From contig NZ_CP043661.1 of the NCBI RefSeq assembly GCF_014217565.1, forward strand, positions 8,060,001-8,124,000: 64,000 bases of DNA. The letters are read 5' to 3'. This DNA is from Kribbella qitaiheensis (lineage in GTDB: Bacteria > Actinomycetota > Actinomycetes > Propionibacteriales > Kribbellaceae). Position 1 is the first letter of the stretch; each line of letters begins with the position of its first letter. Positions 8,829 through 18,265 of the stretch are shown one piece after another. The position numbers and the translations under genes were made by a program. Below the pieces are notes generated by a model. It did not search any database and had not been told where the DNA came from. It was given only the letters and a program-made list of their open reading frames with translations.

Positions 8829-8877
8829 TTGACTGGTCTGGCGCGCTGTTTTATGGTGTGCTCTGTAAACGATTACA
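8829..8877 (+). promoter_or_regulatory. Promoter with LacI-type operator for the ADP-ribosylglycohydrolase operon
   Basis: TTGACT (8829-8834) and TATGGT (8852-8857) are spaced 17 bp, close to consensus. The expected start of transcription falls on TGTAAACGATTACA (8864-8877), a near-palindromic LacI-family operator with CG at its centre; a second half-site ACGATTACA follows at 8881-8889, merging with the ribosome site of the regulator. A repressor bound here would block both the promoter and its own translation start region, which points to autoregulation of the whole operon. Confidence 0.75.
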
Positions 8878-8899
8878 AGAACGATTACAGGAGGTCGGC

Positions 8900-9907
8900 G
8901 TGAGTCGTCCGACGATTGCTGGAGTTGCCCGGGCGGCCGGGGTTTCGGTGGCGTCGGTGTCGCGCGTGCTGAACGGGCTGCCGGCCACCGTGGAGATGGT
9001 GGAGCGGGTTCAGCGGGCCGTCGAGCAGCTCGGCTACGTGCCGGATGCGCGAGCCCGGTCGCTGAAGGTCGGCCGGACGTTCCAGCTCACGCTGGCCGTC
9101 GCCGATGTCGGTAACCCGGTCTACGTGACGATGATGCGGGCGGTCGAGGAAGTGGTCTCCGCCGCCGGATACCGGCTGGTCGTGACCACCACCGGGCCCG
9201 ATGTCGTCGACGAGGTCGCGCTGGTGCGGGGGATGGCCCGTGGGTACGCCGACGGCCTGGTGATCAGCCCGCTGCGCGTCGACGACGACCTGATCAAGTC
9301 GATCCGCGAGTGCGACGTACCGGTGGTTGTCGCCGGTAATGTTCCGGCGAGCGCGGGCGTCGACACGATCCGGGCGAACTCGCCCAAGGGGATGCTGCTC
9401 GCGGTCGAACACCTGCTGCAGAAGGGCCGCCGCCGGATCGCGTTCGTGAACGGTCCGGTCGACACTGTTCCCGGCGCGGCCCGGGCGAAGGGTTTCGCCG
9501 AGGCGATGAAGGCGAACGGGTTGCGATCGGTGGCCGAGGTCGAGGCGATCGACTTCACCTTCGCGGCCGGTCGCGAGGCGGCTCGCGAGCTGTTGTCCGG
9601 GCTGCCGAGAGGCGCTTCCGGGCGCCCCGATGCGGTGATCGCCGCCAACGACCTGCTGGCTGTCGGGCTGATGCACGAACTCGCCGCCGACGGCCTCGAA
9701 GTACCGAAGGATGTCGCTGTGGTCGGGATGGACGACAGTGAGCTTGCCGAGCAGTCGTTCCCACCGCTGACGAGCGTGAACCTCGGTTCCGCCGAACGAG
9801 GGCGGCGGGCCGCGGAGTTGCTGCTGGCAAGGATCGAGGACGACACCCGCACCCCGCGGCGAATCGTCGTCCAGCCGACGCTCAGCGTGCGGAGGTCAAC
9901 CCCTTGA
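8900..9907 (+). CDS. LacI-family transcriptional regulator
   Basis: This 335-residue regulator has an N-terminal LacI helix-turn-helix (TIAGVARAAGVSVASVSRVLNG) and a periplasmic-binding-protein-like sugar-sensing domain. GTG 8900 is chosen because CAGGAGG lies 7-8 nt upstream and the HTH begins immediately after it; the frame is open further up but only through promoter sequence. It is the first gene of the sugar operon, lies behind its own operator, and its stop overlaps the next start (TTGA). It probably represses the importer and catabolic genes until the imported sugar or a derivative binds. Confidence 0.92.
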   Translation: MSRPTIAGVARAAGVSVASVSRVLNGLPATVEMVERVQRAVEQLGYVPDARARSLKVGRTFQLTLAVADVGNPVYVTMMRAVEEVVSAAGYRLVVTTTGPDVVDEVALVRGMARGYADGLVISPLRVDDDLIKSIRECDVPVVVAGNVPASAGVDTIRANSPKGMLLAVEHLLQKGRRRIAFVNGPVDTVPGAARAKGFAEAMKANGLRSVAEVEAIDFTFAAGREAARELLSGLPRGASGRPDAVIAANDLLAVGLMHELAADGLEVPKDVAVVGMDDSELAEQSFPPLTSVNLGSAERGRRAAELLLARIEDDTRTPRRIVVQPTLSVRRSTP

Positions 9908-10797
9908 GCACCGTGACAACCGGCAGGCCGAAGCAGAACAGGGAGGCCATCTTCCTGTTCCTGCCCGCGCTGCTGCCGATCTTGTTGTTCAGCGTCTACC
10001 CGCTGCTGCGTGGTCTGGCGCTCGGTTTCACCAACGCCCGCGCCGGCCTGCACGTCGATACCCACTTCATCGGCTTCGGCAACTTCTCCAAGCTGCTGCA
10101 CAACGACCTGTTCTGGTCGTCGTTCAAGATCGGCTTGATCTGGACCTTGTCGGTCACGATCCTGCAGTTCGTCGCCGCGCTCGGCCTGGCCCTGCTGCTC
10201 AACACGAACATTCGCTTCCGCGGCGTCGCCCGCACCCTCGCGTTGATCCCGTGGGCGATGCCGCCGGTGGTCGTCGCGATCATGTGGCGGTTGCTGCTGC
10301 ATCCGACCAACGGCCCGGTCAACGAGATCCTGCAGAACCTGCATCTGACCGATCACCCGATCAACTTCCTCGGCGACTTCAGTACCGCGCTGCCGGCGGT
10401 GATCGTGGTCGGGATCTGGGTCGGCATGCCGATGACCACGGTGACCTTGCTCGCCGGTCTGCAGGGCATCGACCGAACCCTGTACGAAGCGGCGGCGGTG
10501 GACGGCGCGAGCGCGTGGCGCCAGTTCTGGAACATCACCCTGCCGCAACTGCGGACCGTGATCGTGGCGATCACCAGCCTCGACATGATCTGGAACTTCA
10601 ACTCGTTCGGCCTGGTTTACGTGCTGACCGCCGGCGGGCCGGGTGGCAAGACGATGCTGCCGATGCTGTTCGCCTACAACGAGGCGTTCCGGTACGGGAA
10701 CTTCGGGATGGCCGCCGCGATGGGTGACGTGATGGTCGTGATCATCATCGTGTTCCTCGCCTTCTATCTCCGCAACCGGCTGAGGAGTGAGGCATGA
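9904..10797 (+). CDS. ABC sugar transporter permease (MalF-like)
   Basis: This 297-residue permease has about six membrane helices and the binding-protein-dependent transport signature EAAAVDGASAWRQFWNITLP near residues 198-217, which docks on the ATPase. It begins with TTG overlapping the LacI stop, with an alternative GTG at 9913. With the next two genes it forms a CUT1-type oligosaccharide or glycoside importer. No ATPase gene is present in the operon, so a shared MsiK-like ATPase elsewhere in the genome is likely, as in streptomycetes. Confidence 0.92.
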   Translation: MSTVTTGRPKQNREAIFLFLPALLPILLFSVYPLLRGLALGFTNARAGLHVDTHFIGFGNFSKLLHNDLFWSSFKIGLIWTLSVTILQFVAALGLALLLNTNIRFRGVARTLALIPWAMPPVVVAIMWRLLLHPTNGPVNEILQNLHLTDHPINFLGDFSTALPAVIVVGIWVGMPMTTVTLLAGLQGIDRTLYEAAAVDGASAWRQFWNITLPQLRTVIVAITSLDMIWNFNSFGLVYVLTAGGPGGKTMLPMLFAYNEAFRYGNFGMAAAMGDVMVVIIIVFLAFYLRNRLRSEA

Positions 10798-11627
10798 GGA
10801 CCAGGCCGGCGACCCGGGCCGCGCAGTACGTGGCCGTCGTTTGTTACTTGATCTTCCTCGGGTTCCCGCTGCTCTGGCTGATCTCGAGTTCGCTCAAGTC
10901 GCCGCAGGAGTTCGCGAGCATCGACCCGTCGTTCCTGCCCAAGCATCCGGACTTCTCCAACTTCACCGATGCCCTGGAGGAGCAGGGGCTGGTCCGGTCG
11001 ATGCTGAACTCCCTGCAGATCTCGGTCGCGTCGACGGTGCTGGTGCTGATCGTGTCGCTGCCGGTGGCGTACGCGCTGGCCAGGTTCCGCAGCCGGCTGC
11101 GGCCGATCACGAACGGGTGGATCCTGGTCAGCCAGGTGTTCCCGGTGATCCTGATCGTGATCCCGCTGTTCATGATCCTGCGGCCGCTGCACCTGACGAA
11201 CACGATCCCCGGTGTGGTGATCGTCTACACGGTCTGGTCGATGCCGTTCGCCCTGTGGATGCTGCAGGGGTACGTCGCCGCCGTACCGCGTGAGCTCGAG
11301 GAAGCCGCCTCCGTCGACGGCGCGAGCCGGGTCCGAACCATCGTGTCGATCGTGATGCCGTTGCTGCGGCCGGGGCTGATCGCGACGGCGATGTTCACCT
11401 TCATCTCGGCGTGGAACGAGTTCTTCTTCGCCCTGGTCCTGTTGCAGGACCCCCAACTCAAGACGCTGCCGCTGGTGCTCGCCCGCTTCGTCGGTGCCGA
11501 GGGCCAGGTCCAGTTCGGACCCCTCGCGGCCGCGTCCGTCCTGGCCACCGTGCCGAGCCTTGTGTTCTTTGCCTTCCTTCAGCGCCGGTTGACTTCCGGC
11601 CTGTTGAGCGGCGCAGTCAAGGGTTAG
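10794..11627 (+). CDS. ABC sugar transporter permease (MalG-like)
   Basis: The second importer permease has 277 residues, six predicted helices and the EAA loop EEAASVDGASRVRTIVSIVMP. The ATG overlaps the previous stop by 4 bp (ATGA), with GAGG just upstream. It pairs with the MalF-like subunit to form the membrane channel. Confidence 0.93.
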   Translation: MRTRPATRAAQYVAVVCYLIFLGFPLLWLISSSLKSPQEFASIDPSFLPKHPDFSNFTDALEEQGLVRSMLNSLQISVASTVLVLIVSLPVAYALARFRSRLRPITNGWILVSQVFPVILIVIPLFMILRPLHLTNTIPGVVIVYTVWSMPFALWMLQGYVAAVPRELEEAASVDGASRVRTIVSIVMPLLRPGLIATAMFTFISAWNEFFFALVLLQDPQLKTLPLVLARFVGAEGQVQFGPLAAASVLATVPSLVFFAFLQRRLTSGLLSGAVKG

Positions 11628-11648
11628 AGATCCCCTGAGGAGATGCAG

Positions 11649-12935
11649 ATGAAGAAAGTACTGACCGCGCTGCTGGCGGCGAGCGCCCTGGTGACGCTTG
11701 CTGCCTGTGGTGGCAACGACGACAACGGCTCCGGCTCCGGTGATTCGGGGTCGACCGAGAAGGTGACGCTGAAGTTCCAGAGCCTCGCCTTCCAGAAGAC
11801 CACCGTTGCCGCGAGCAAGAAGATCGTCGCGGACTGGAACGCGGCCAACCCGAACATCCAGGTCGAGTACGTCCAGGGCAGCTGGGACTCGGTACACGAC
11901 CAGCTGGTCACCCAGTTCCAGGGCGGCACCGCGCCGGACATCATCCATGACGAGTCGGCCGACATCACCGGTTTCGCCAACCAGGGCTACCTTGCCGACC
12001 TTTCGCCGTACCTGAGTCAGGAGACGAAGGACGCCGTACCGCAAGGTGTCTGGGACAGCGTCTCGAGCGACGGCAAGACCTTCGCGGCGCCGACGCTGCT
12101 CCAGTCGTACGTCGTGTTCGGCAACACCGCGCTGCTCAAGCAGGCCGGGATCACGACCACCGGCGACTCGCTGAGCTGGGACGACCTGCAGGCGGATGCC
12201 AAGAAGCTCACGGCCGGCGGTAAGTACGGACTCGGCTGGGGACTGAAGAGCCCGACCGCGACCGTGCTGAACCTCGGGATGAACTTCGACGCGGCGTTCT
12301 TCGACGGCACCGGCCGCGACGCCAAGGCGAAGGTCGGCGATCCCGAGCTCGAGGTGCCGAAGCGGATCCACGCGATGGCGTACACGGACAAGTCGATCGA
12401 TCCGACGTCGCTGACGCAGAGCGCTTCCGACGTCCTGCCGGGATTCTTCGGCGGCAAGTACGGAATGATTGTTGCCGGCAACTACGTGGCTCAGCAGATC
12501 GTCGAGCAGGGCCCGAAGAGCTTCCAGTGGGAGGTGCTGCCGCCGCTGAAGGGGACTTCGGAGAAGCAGGCCGCGAACCCGCAGACGCTGTCGGTACCGG
12601 CCGAGGGTAAGCACGTGAAGCAGGCGGCGCAGTTCATCGACTACTTCATGAAGGCCGACAACCTCGCCGCGGTCGGCCAGGGTGACTGGCTGATCCCGAC
12701 CACACAGGCGGCCCGCGACGCGATCGCCAAGACGACCGGCGGCAAGAACGGCTGGACCCAGACGCTGGCCAGTGGCACTGAGCTGACCAAGGCGCCGTTC
12801 CAGAGCGTGGAGAACTACCCGAAGTGGAAGGACCAGATCGCCACCCCGGCCCTGCAGTCGTTCCTGGCCAACAAGATCGATCTGACGACGCTGGGCAAGA
12901 AGCTGTCGGACGGGTGGGGACAGGTCAACGGCTGA
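11649..12935 (+). CDS. Extracellular sugar-binding lipoprotein (CUT1 family)
   Basis: This is a 428-residue solute-binding protein. The leader MKKVLTALLAASALVTLAAC carries a lipobox, so the mature protein is tethered through Cys20 and followed by a Gly/Asp/Ser-rich linker. The body matches family 1 extracellular solute-binding proteins (VLPGFFGGKYGMIVAGNYVA). ATG 11649 is preferred over ATG 11643 because GAGGAG (11637-11642) is 6 nt away. It captures the substrate for the two permeases; the next gene starts on the last base of its stop codon (TGATG). Confidence 0.92.
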   Translation: MKKVLTALLAASALVTLAACGGNDDNGSGSGDSGSTEKVTLKFQSLAFQKTTVAASKKIVADWNAANPNIQVEYVQGSWDSVHDQLVTQFQGGTAPDIIHDESADITGFANQGYLADLSPYLSQETKDAVPQGVWDSVSSDGKTFAAPTLLQSYVVFGNTALLKQAGITTTGDSLSWDDLQADAKKLTAGGKYGLGWGLKSPTATVLNLGMNFDAAFFDGTGRDAKAKVGDPELEVPKRIHAMAYTDKSIDPTSLTQSASDVLPGFFGGKYGMIVAGNYVAQQIVEQGPKSFQWEVLPPLKGTSEKQAANPQTLSVPAEGKHVKQAAQFIDYFMKADNLAAVGQGDWLIPTTQAARDAIAKTTGGKNGWTQTLASGTELTKAPFQSVENYPKWKDQIATPALQSFLANKIDLTTLGKKLSDGWGQVNG

Positions 12936-14086
12936 TGCCTGAAAAGACCAGCACAGTGCTCGAAGACAAGTCGGTAGGTGCCCTCGTCGGCTCGGCGGTC
13001 GGTGACGCGATCGGTGGCGCCGTCGAGGGCTGGACCCCCGAGGCGATCCGGGAACGGCACGGCGGCTGGGTGACCGGCATCGTCGGTCCCTGGTACGAAG
13101 ACTGGCGCAACGCACGGCCGATCGCGCCGTACCACAAGGGCGACGGGCACATCACCGACGACACGTTGATGACGCACGCGCTGGTCGAGGTGTACGACGA
13201 ACGCCGCGAGCACCTGGACGCGTACGCGATCGCCGAGTCGCTGGTGCCGAAGCTGCAAACCGGGAAGCGCTGGATCCCCGAGCTGGAGACCGACGCCCTG
13301 TTGCTGCAGCGGATCTTCCTCGCGGAGAAATGGCTGGTGGCCCGGTTGCACTACGGCCACAACGACCCGCGTGAGGCCGGCGTCGGCAACATCGTGAACT
13401 GCGGTGCGGCGATGTATGTGGCGCCGGTCGGGATCGCCAACGCCGGTGATCCCGCCGGGGCGTACGCCGAAGCGATCGATCTGGCCGGGGCGCATCAGTC
13501 CAGCTATGGACGGGAGGCGGCCGGGGTGTTCGCGGCCGCGGTCGCGGCGGCAATGATGCCTGAGGCAACAGCTGCGTCGGCGGTCGCCGAGGCGCTCGCG
13601 CTGGCCAAGGACGGCACCAGGGCCGCGGTCGCGGCCGTTGTCGAGGCGGCCGATGGCGTGACGGAATGGGAGCAGGCGATTCCCCTGTTGCGTCAGGCGA
13701 TCGAGCCGTACGACACGGTTGGTCCCGACTATCGCAATCAATCGCTTGATGCGCGGCGGCCGAGCCGGACCAAGGCCATCGAGGAGTTGCCGGTCGCGCT
13801 GGGGTTCGTCCTCGTGTCGGGTGGCGATGTGCGGCAGGCTGTGCTCGGCGGCACGAACTACGGCCGGGATGCCGACTCGATCGCGTCGATGGCCGGAGCG
13901 ATCACGGGTGCCTTGGGCGGAGCGGCCGGCGTACCGGGGGACTGGGCGTCGACGATCGCCGAGGCGAGCCGGACGGATCTGGAGCTGCCGGGACGGGTGA
14001 TGGCGTCGGTCGCGACAGAACTGTACGAGTCCGACGCGCGCCGCTGGTCGCGTCGCAGTGAAACGTTGGAGAGAATTAGTCGATGA
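12935..14086 (+). CDS. ADP-ribosylglycohydrolase-family protein 1
   Basis: This 383-residue DraG/ARH-fold enzyme starts with the glycine-rich segment GSAVGDAIGGAVEG. The two metal-binding motifs are intact: T-D-D-T at 74-77 and D312-x-D314-S in GRDADSIAS, which together bind two magnesium ions in ADP-ribosylhydrolases. Family members cleave N- or O-glycosidic bonds of ADP-ribose, and many actinobacterial homologues sit in sugar operons with unproven substrates. Here it is coupled to an importer (TGATG) and to a paralogue (ATGA), so hydrolysis of an imported ribosyl-type glycoside is more plausible than reversal of protein ADP-ribosylation. Confidence 0.88.
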   Translation: MPEKTSTVLEDKSVGALVGSAVGDAIGGAVEGWTPEAIRERHGGWVTGIVGPWYEDWRNARPIAPYHKGDGHITDDTLMTHALVEVYDERREHLDAYAIAESLVPKLQTGKRWIPELETDALLLQRIFLAEKWLVARLHYGHNDPREAGVGNIVNCGAAMYVAPVGIANAGDPAGAYAEAIDLAGAHQSSYGREAAGVFAAAVAAAMMPEATAASAVAEALALAKDGTRAAVAAVVEAADGVTEWEQAIPLLRQAIEPYDTVGPDYRNQSLDARRPSRTKAIEELPVALGFVLVSGGDVRQAVLGGTNYGRDADSIASMAGAITGALGGAAGVPGDWASTIAEASRTDLELPGRVMASVATELYESDARRWSRRSETLERISR

Positions 14087-15384
14087 GACTGACCTGGGTG
14101 CAGCCGGAAGATCTGCTGCCGCACCAGCTCGTCCAGTCCCGCGCCGAAGGCGTTGACGTCACCGACGTCGAGACCCGCTGGCAAGGAGCCGGCGGTACGG
14201 CGACCGCCCCGGTCTCGGGCGCCTCGGACAAGCCTGCGGGAGCCGAGCTGCGGGCGCTCGCGCGGGAGTTGCTGGCCGAGCTGGACACGCACATACCCGA
14301 GTGGGCGGCTCCGGCCATCCCGCAGCTACCAGTACTTGGTGCCGCGTCGGATGGGCGCGTGCTGAATGCCTGGTTGGGGCGGGCTGCTGGGAACTTGCTG
14401 GGGAAGCCGGTGGAGAAAATTCCCCGGGAGGGGATCCGGGAGATTCTTCAGAGTTCGGGTCAGTGGCCGTTGGCGCGGTACGTGAGTGCGGTCGGGGTAC
14501 CGGACGACGTACAGGCCCGCTGGCCGTGGAACCGGCGGTCAAAGCCGACCAGCCTGCGTGAGGTGATCGACGGGATGCCGGAGGACGACGATCTCAACTT
14601 CGCGATCCTGGCGCTGCAGTTGGTCGAGAAGCATGGCGATGACCTGACGACCGAGGATGTCGCACAGGCCTGGCTCAATGATCTGCCGGCCGGGCGCGTG
14701 TTCACCGCCGAGCGGGTGGCGTATCGCAACCTGCTGGACGGCGTCGACCCACTGCGCGCGGCAACGATCAGGAATCCGTTCCGGGAGTGGATCGGTGCGC
14801 AGATCCGGACCGATGTCTACGGGTGGGTGCACCCCGGCGATCGGACGGCCGCGGCGCGACTCGCGTTGACCGATGCGCGGCTGAGCCACACGGGTGCCGG
14901 CGTGGACGGTGCCATCTGGGTAGCCGCGATGTCGGCGGCCGCGATGGTGCTCGACGACCCACGCGAGGTCGCACTGGCCGGGCTGGAGGCGGTTGCTCCA
15001 GATGGTGAGATCGCTCGCGCCGTCCGGTTCGGGTTGGCCCTTGCCGATGATCAACTGGACGACGCGCTGGACCGGCTGCACGCGGAGTACGGGCACCTGC
15101 ACTGGGTGCATTCGGTCAACAACAGCGCGCTCACGGCGTACGCGTTGACGGCCCCCGATTTCGGCACCGGCATCAGCCGGGCGGTGATGGGTGGCTGGGA
15201 CACGGACTCGGCCGGCGCGACTGCCGGTGCGGTACTTGGCGCGGTGCTCGGGGTTCCGGCAGAGTGGTCCGGTCCCCTGGACGACCGGCTGGCCACCAGC
15301 CTGCCCGGAATGAACCAGATCGCGATCAGCGAGCTGGCGGCACGAACTGTGGAGGCGGCATCAATTGTGGGCCAGCGTGGCTGA
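14083..15384 (+). CDS. ADP-ribosylglycohydrolase-family protein 2
   Basis: The second family member has 433 residues, with about 80 extra N-terminal residues before the core (AWLGRAAGNLLGKPVEK). The metal motifs are a variant E-D-D-D at 167-170 and D373-x-D375-S in GWDTDSAGAT. It overlaps paralogue 1 by 4 bp and the kinase gene by 20 bp. The two proteins diverge strongly, so they probably act on different bonds or substrates rather than being a recent duplication, or they could form a heteromer. Confidence 0.87.
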   Translation: MRLTWVQPEDLLPHQLVQSRAEGVDVTDVETRWQGAGGTATAPVSGASDKPAGAELRALARELLAELDTHIPEWAAPAIPQLPVLGAASDGRVLNAWLGRAAGNLLGKPVEKIPREGIREILQSSGQWPLARYVSAVGVPDDVQARWPWNRRSKPTSLREVIDGMPEDDDLNFAILALQLVEKHGDDLTTEDVAQAWLNDLPAGRVFTAERVAYRNLLDGVDPLRAATIRNPFREWIGAQIRTDVYGWVHPGDRTAAARLALTDARLSHTGAGVDGAIWVAAMSAAAMVLDDPREVALAGLEAVAPDGEIARAVRFGLALADDQLDDALDRLHAEYGHLHWVHSVNNSALTAYALTAPDFGTGISRAVMGGWDTDSAGATAGAVLGAVLGVPAEWSGPLDDRLATSLPGMNQIAISELAARTVEAASIVGQRG

Positions 15385-16261
15385 CGTCGTAGTCGTGGGA
15401 AGCGCGAACGTGGACCTGGTACTCCCGGTCCAGCGGATCCCACGACCGGGCGAGACCGTTCTCGCGAGCGGTCTGACCCGCGGTCCTGGCGGCAAGGGCG
15501 CGAACCAGGCGGTGGCCGCTGCCCGGGCCGGAGCGTCGACCGCCTTCGTCGCCTCGCTCGGAGCGGACGAGTCCGGCGAGTTGTTGCGCACGGCCCTCAG
15601 CGAGTCGGGCGTCGACCTCTCGCTGGTGTCGACCACCGGTACGCCGACCGGTACGGCGATCATCACGGTCGCGGCCGACGGGGAGAACTCGATCGTCGTC
15701 GCGCCGTCGGCCAACGCCGAGCTCAAGCTCTCCGCCGAAGCGCTGGACGCCATCCGGTCGGCCAAGGTGGTGCTGTCCCAACTGGAGATCCCGTTCGGGA
15801 CCGTCCAGGCAGCGGCCGAGGCGAGTTCGTACTTCATCCTGAACGCGGCGCCGGCGGCGGAGCTGTCCGACGAGCTGCTCGCGCGGGTGGACCTGCTGGT
15901 GGTGAACGAGACCGAGGCCGAGGCGGTCGGCGGGTCGTTGCTCGAACGCGTGGCCGCCGCGGTGGTCACGCTCGGGGCCGAGGGCGCGGTGATCCTCAGC
16001 CGAGGTGCGGACGAGATCCGGGTGCCCGGCGTACTGGTCGAGGTGGTCGACACGACTGCCGCGGGCGACACCTTCTGCGGCGTGCTGGCGGCTACATTAG
16101 CTGCTTCGTCAGGGACCGGCCCGATTACAGGACGCGACCTGACGAATGCGGTCCGACGCGCTAACGTTGCTGCTTCATTGAGCGTTAAAACGGCGGGAGC
16201 GATCCCATCGGTGCCGCACGGGGAAGCCATCGACGCGCGTTTCGCGGAGGTATACCTGTGA
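15365..16261 (+). CDS. PfkB-family sugar kinase (ribokinase-like)
   Basis: This 298-residue kinase has the substrate motif GGKGANQ (42-48) and the C-terminal PfkB signature DTTAAGDTF near 230-238 with the catalytic Asp. The family phosphorylates ribose, fructose, nucleosides and similar sugars. TTG 15365 is supported by GGAGG 9 nt upstream; GTG 15377 is an alternative without a site. It likely phosphorylates the sugar released by the two hydrolases. Ribokinase similarity would fit a ribosyl substrate, but PfkB specificity cannot be read reliably from these motifs. Confidence 0.9.
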   Translation: MWASVADVVVVGSANVDLVLPVQRIPRPGETVLASGLTRGPGGKGANQAVAAARAGASTAFVASLGADESGELLRTALSESGVDLSLVSTTGTPTGTAIITVAADGENSIVVAPSANAELKLSAEALDAIRSAKVVLSQLEIPFGTVQAAAEASSYFILNAAPAAELSDELLARVDLLVVNETEAEAVGGSLLERVAAAVVTLGAEGAVILSRGADEIRVPGVLVEVVDTTAAGDTFCGVLAATLAASSGTGPITGRDLTNAVRRANVAASLSVKTAGAIPSVPHGEAIDARFAEVYL

Positions 16262-18243
16262 ACCCTCTCGTGCCCCGGCCGATCGACCTCCCGGCCAAGG
16301 TCGACCTCGGCCTGCGGGCGGATCTCGCCTTCCTCGACGACGGCAAGATCCTCGGTGCCCCCGAGGACCCGTCCGACCTGCCCCGCTGGCGCGGCAAGCT
16401 CGCCGAGTGGCTGATGGGCGCCTACGACCGGACCCCGTACGACGGGTCGCACTACGAGGTGCCCGGTCGGGAGTGGACCCAGACGGCGTACTCCGTCGCG
16501 CTGGTCTGGCTGTGGGACGAGCAGCTGTACGACGTGCGGTCGGGCAGATTCACCCCGGAGAAGTTCGTCCGGTGCGGGATCGAAGACTTCGGCGGGTACG
16601 ACGCGGTGGTGCTGTGGCACGCCTACCCGGTGATCGGGATCGACTCCCGCAACCAGTTCGACTTCTACCGTGACGTTCCCGGTCTGCGGGAACTGGTGGC
16701 CTCGTTGCACCAGCATGGACTGAAGGTGTTCCTCGACTACAACCCGTGGGATGTCGGGACGCGGCGGATGGCCCGCTCCGACGCGGACGAATTCGCTGCC
16801 CTGGTTGCCGAACTGGATGCCGACGGCGTCTTCCTGGACACGTTGAAGGAAGGCGATCCGGCCTTCACCCGGGCACTGCAGAAGGTGAAGCCGGCGGTCG
16901 CGTTCGAGGGCGAGTCGCGGTTGCCGATGGCAAGGATCGGCGATCACGCGCTGTCCTGGGCGCAGTGGTTCGCCGACACCCGGGCGCCCGGCGTACTGCG
17001 GGCGCATCTGTTCGAACGCCGGCACATGATGCATCACACCCGCCGGTGGAACCGCGACCACAGCGACGAGTTGCAGTCGGCCTGGGTGAACGGCGTCGGC
17101 ATGCTCGTCTGGGAGTCCGTGTTCTCCGCGTGGGTCGGCTGGAACGCCCGCGACCGGGCGACGCTGCGCCGGATGGTCGCGGCGCAGAGAGCGTTCTCCC
17201 CGATTCTCATCAACGGTGACTGGATCCCGTTGACGCCGGAGATCCCGGACAAGGCCCGTGAGCACGGGGTGTTCGGCTCCCGGTTCGAGCTGGCCGACGT
17301 CACCTTCTGGACCTTGATCAACCGTGACGACGAGGACTTCGACGGCATCGTCCTGCGCTCGGAGGATCAGGTCGGCGACTGGTACGACGTGACGTCAGGC
17401 GTGCCGATCACGGCGGACGACGACGGTGTGCATCTGGTCGTGCCGGGGCGGGGTGTCACCGGCATCGTCCGGGTCGGCGCGACGGCCGGATCGACCTGTC
17501 GCGCGACCGCTCGCCGGCTCGGGACGATGTCCCGGCCGCACGTCGACGACTCCGCGTTCCCGATGGCGCCTGCTGCGCGGGTGGCCGTTCCCGAGGTGTC
17601 TGGCGCTGACATCGGACCGGTTGTCGAGGTGCCGGCGGGGGAGCGCGTTCTGACGGTCCGGCACCGCCGCCGCGAGACCGGGCTGTACGACGAGGCGCCG
17701 TACGTGGAGGAGTGGAAGCCGCTGCCGCCACGCCTGCACGACCAGCAGACGGTGACGCGGGAGATCGCGCTCTCCGGGATCTCTGTGGCGATCCGGGAGG
17801 TGACGAACGCGGAGTACGCGGAGTTCCTCGGCGCGACCGGCTACCGGCCGTTCATCGCCAACCGGTTCCTGGCGCACTGGGTTGATGGCGCTCCTGTGCC
17901 GGGGACCGAGGACCAGCCGGTCACCTATGTGGATCTGCCGGATGCGCGCGCGTACGCCGAGTGGCGTGGCGGGCGGCTGCCGACCGAGGACGAGTGGCAG
18001 GTCGCTGCCGGGCTGGACGGGTTCACCCGCGCGGAGCCGCAGGTGTGGAACCTGACCGAGAGCGAGCACAGCGACGGACGCAGCCGGTTCTGCATCCTCA
18101 AGGGTGGTTCCTGGTTCGTTGCCGAGGGCTCCGACTGGTACGCCGACGGTGGGCCGCAGGAGCCGGAAGTGAGCTTCAAGCTGGTGCTCACCGGCGGTGG
18201 ACTGGACCGCTCGGAGACGATCGGCTTCCGGTGCGCGGGGTGA
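16258..18243 (+). CDS. Glycosidase-like TIM-barrel protein fused to SUMF1/FGE-like domain
   Basis: This 661-residue protein has no signal peptide. Residues 1-370 resemble a (beta/alpha)8 glycosidase, with LKVFLDYNPWD, DGVFLDT (Asp194) and AFEGES (Glu217/219) as candidate catalytic strands. After a beta-rich linker, about residues 500-661 form a SUMF1/FGE-sulfatase-type fold (ISVAIREVTNAEYAEFLGATG to ETIGFRCAG). The Cys pair that makes formylglycine in true FGE is absent: GGSWFVAEG replaces the usual Cys-containing segment. The SUMF1 part is therefore probably a binding or structural module. The GTG overlaps the kinase stop (GTGA). Confidence 0.75.
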   Translation: MNPLVPRPIDLPAKVDLGLRADLAFLDDGKILGAPEDPSDLPRWRGKLAEWLMGAYDRTPYDGSHYEVPGREWTQTAYSVALVWLWDEQLYDVRSGRFTPEKFVRCGIEDFGGYDAVVLWHAYPVIGIDSRNQFDFYRDVPGLRELVASLHQHGLKVFLDYNPWDVGTRRMARSDADEFAALVAELDADGVFLDTLKEGDPAFTRALQKVKPAVAFEGESRLPMARIGDHALSWAQWFADTRAPGVLRAHLFERRHMMHHTRRWNRDHSDELQSAWVNGVGMLVWESVFSAWVGWNARDRATLRRMVAAQRAFSPILINGDWIPLTPEIPDKAREHGVFGSRFELADVTFWTLINRDDEDFDGIVLRSEDQVGDWYDVTSGVPITADDDGVHLVVPGRGVTGIVRVGATAGSTCRATARRLGTMSRPHVDDSAFPMAPAARVAVPEVSGADIGPVVEVPAGERVLTVRHRRRETGLYDEAPYVEEWKPLPPRLHDQQTVTREIALSGISVAIREVTNAEYAEFLGATGYRPFIANRFLAHWVDGAPVPGTEDQPVTYVDLPDARAYAEWRGGRLPTEDEWQVAAGLDGFTRAEPQVWNLTESEHSDGRSRFCILKGGSWFVAEGSDWYADGGPQEPEVSFKLVLTGGGLDRSETIGFRCAG

Positions 18244-18265
18244 GATCAATGATCAGATGTGCCCG

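Noticed and set aside
8563-8832. Short plus-strand frame over the end of the channel gene and the inverted repeat
   Set aside because: Its sequence simply translates the hairpin repeat and mirrors a frame on the opposite strand, as expected for a palindrome.
10764-13115. A 783-codon minus-strand open frame opposite the importer genes
   Set aside because: It is the antisense shadow of two permeases and a binding protein; composition is His/Arg/Gln/Asp-rich with no domain, as expected from reading GC-rich codons backwards.
15361-17265. A 634-codon minus-strand open frame opposite the PfkB and glycosidase-like genes
   Set aside because: Low-complexity antisense translation without start signals; the plus-strand genes have clear family motifs.
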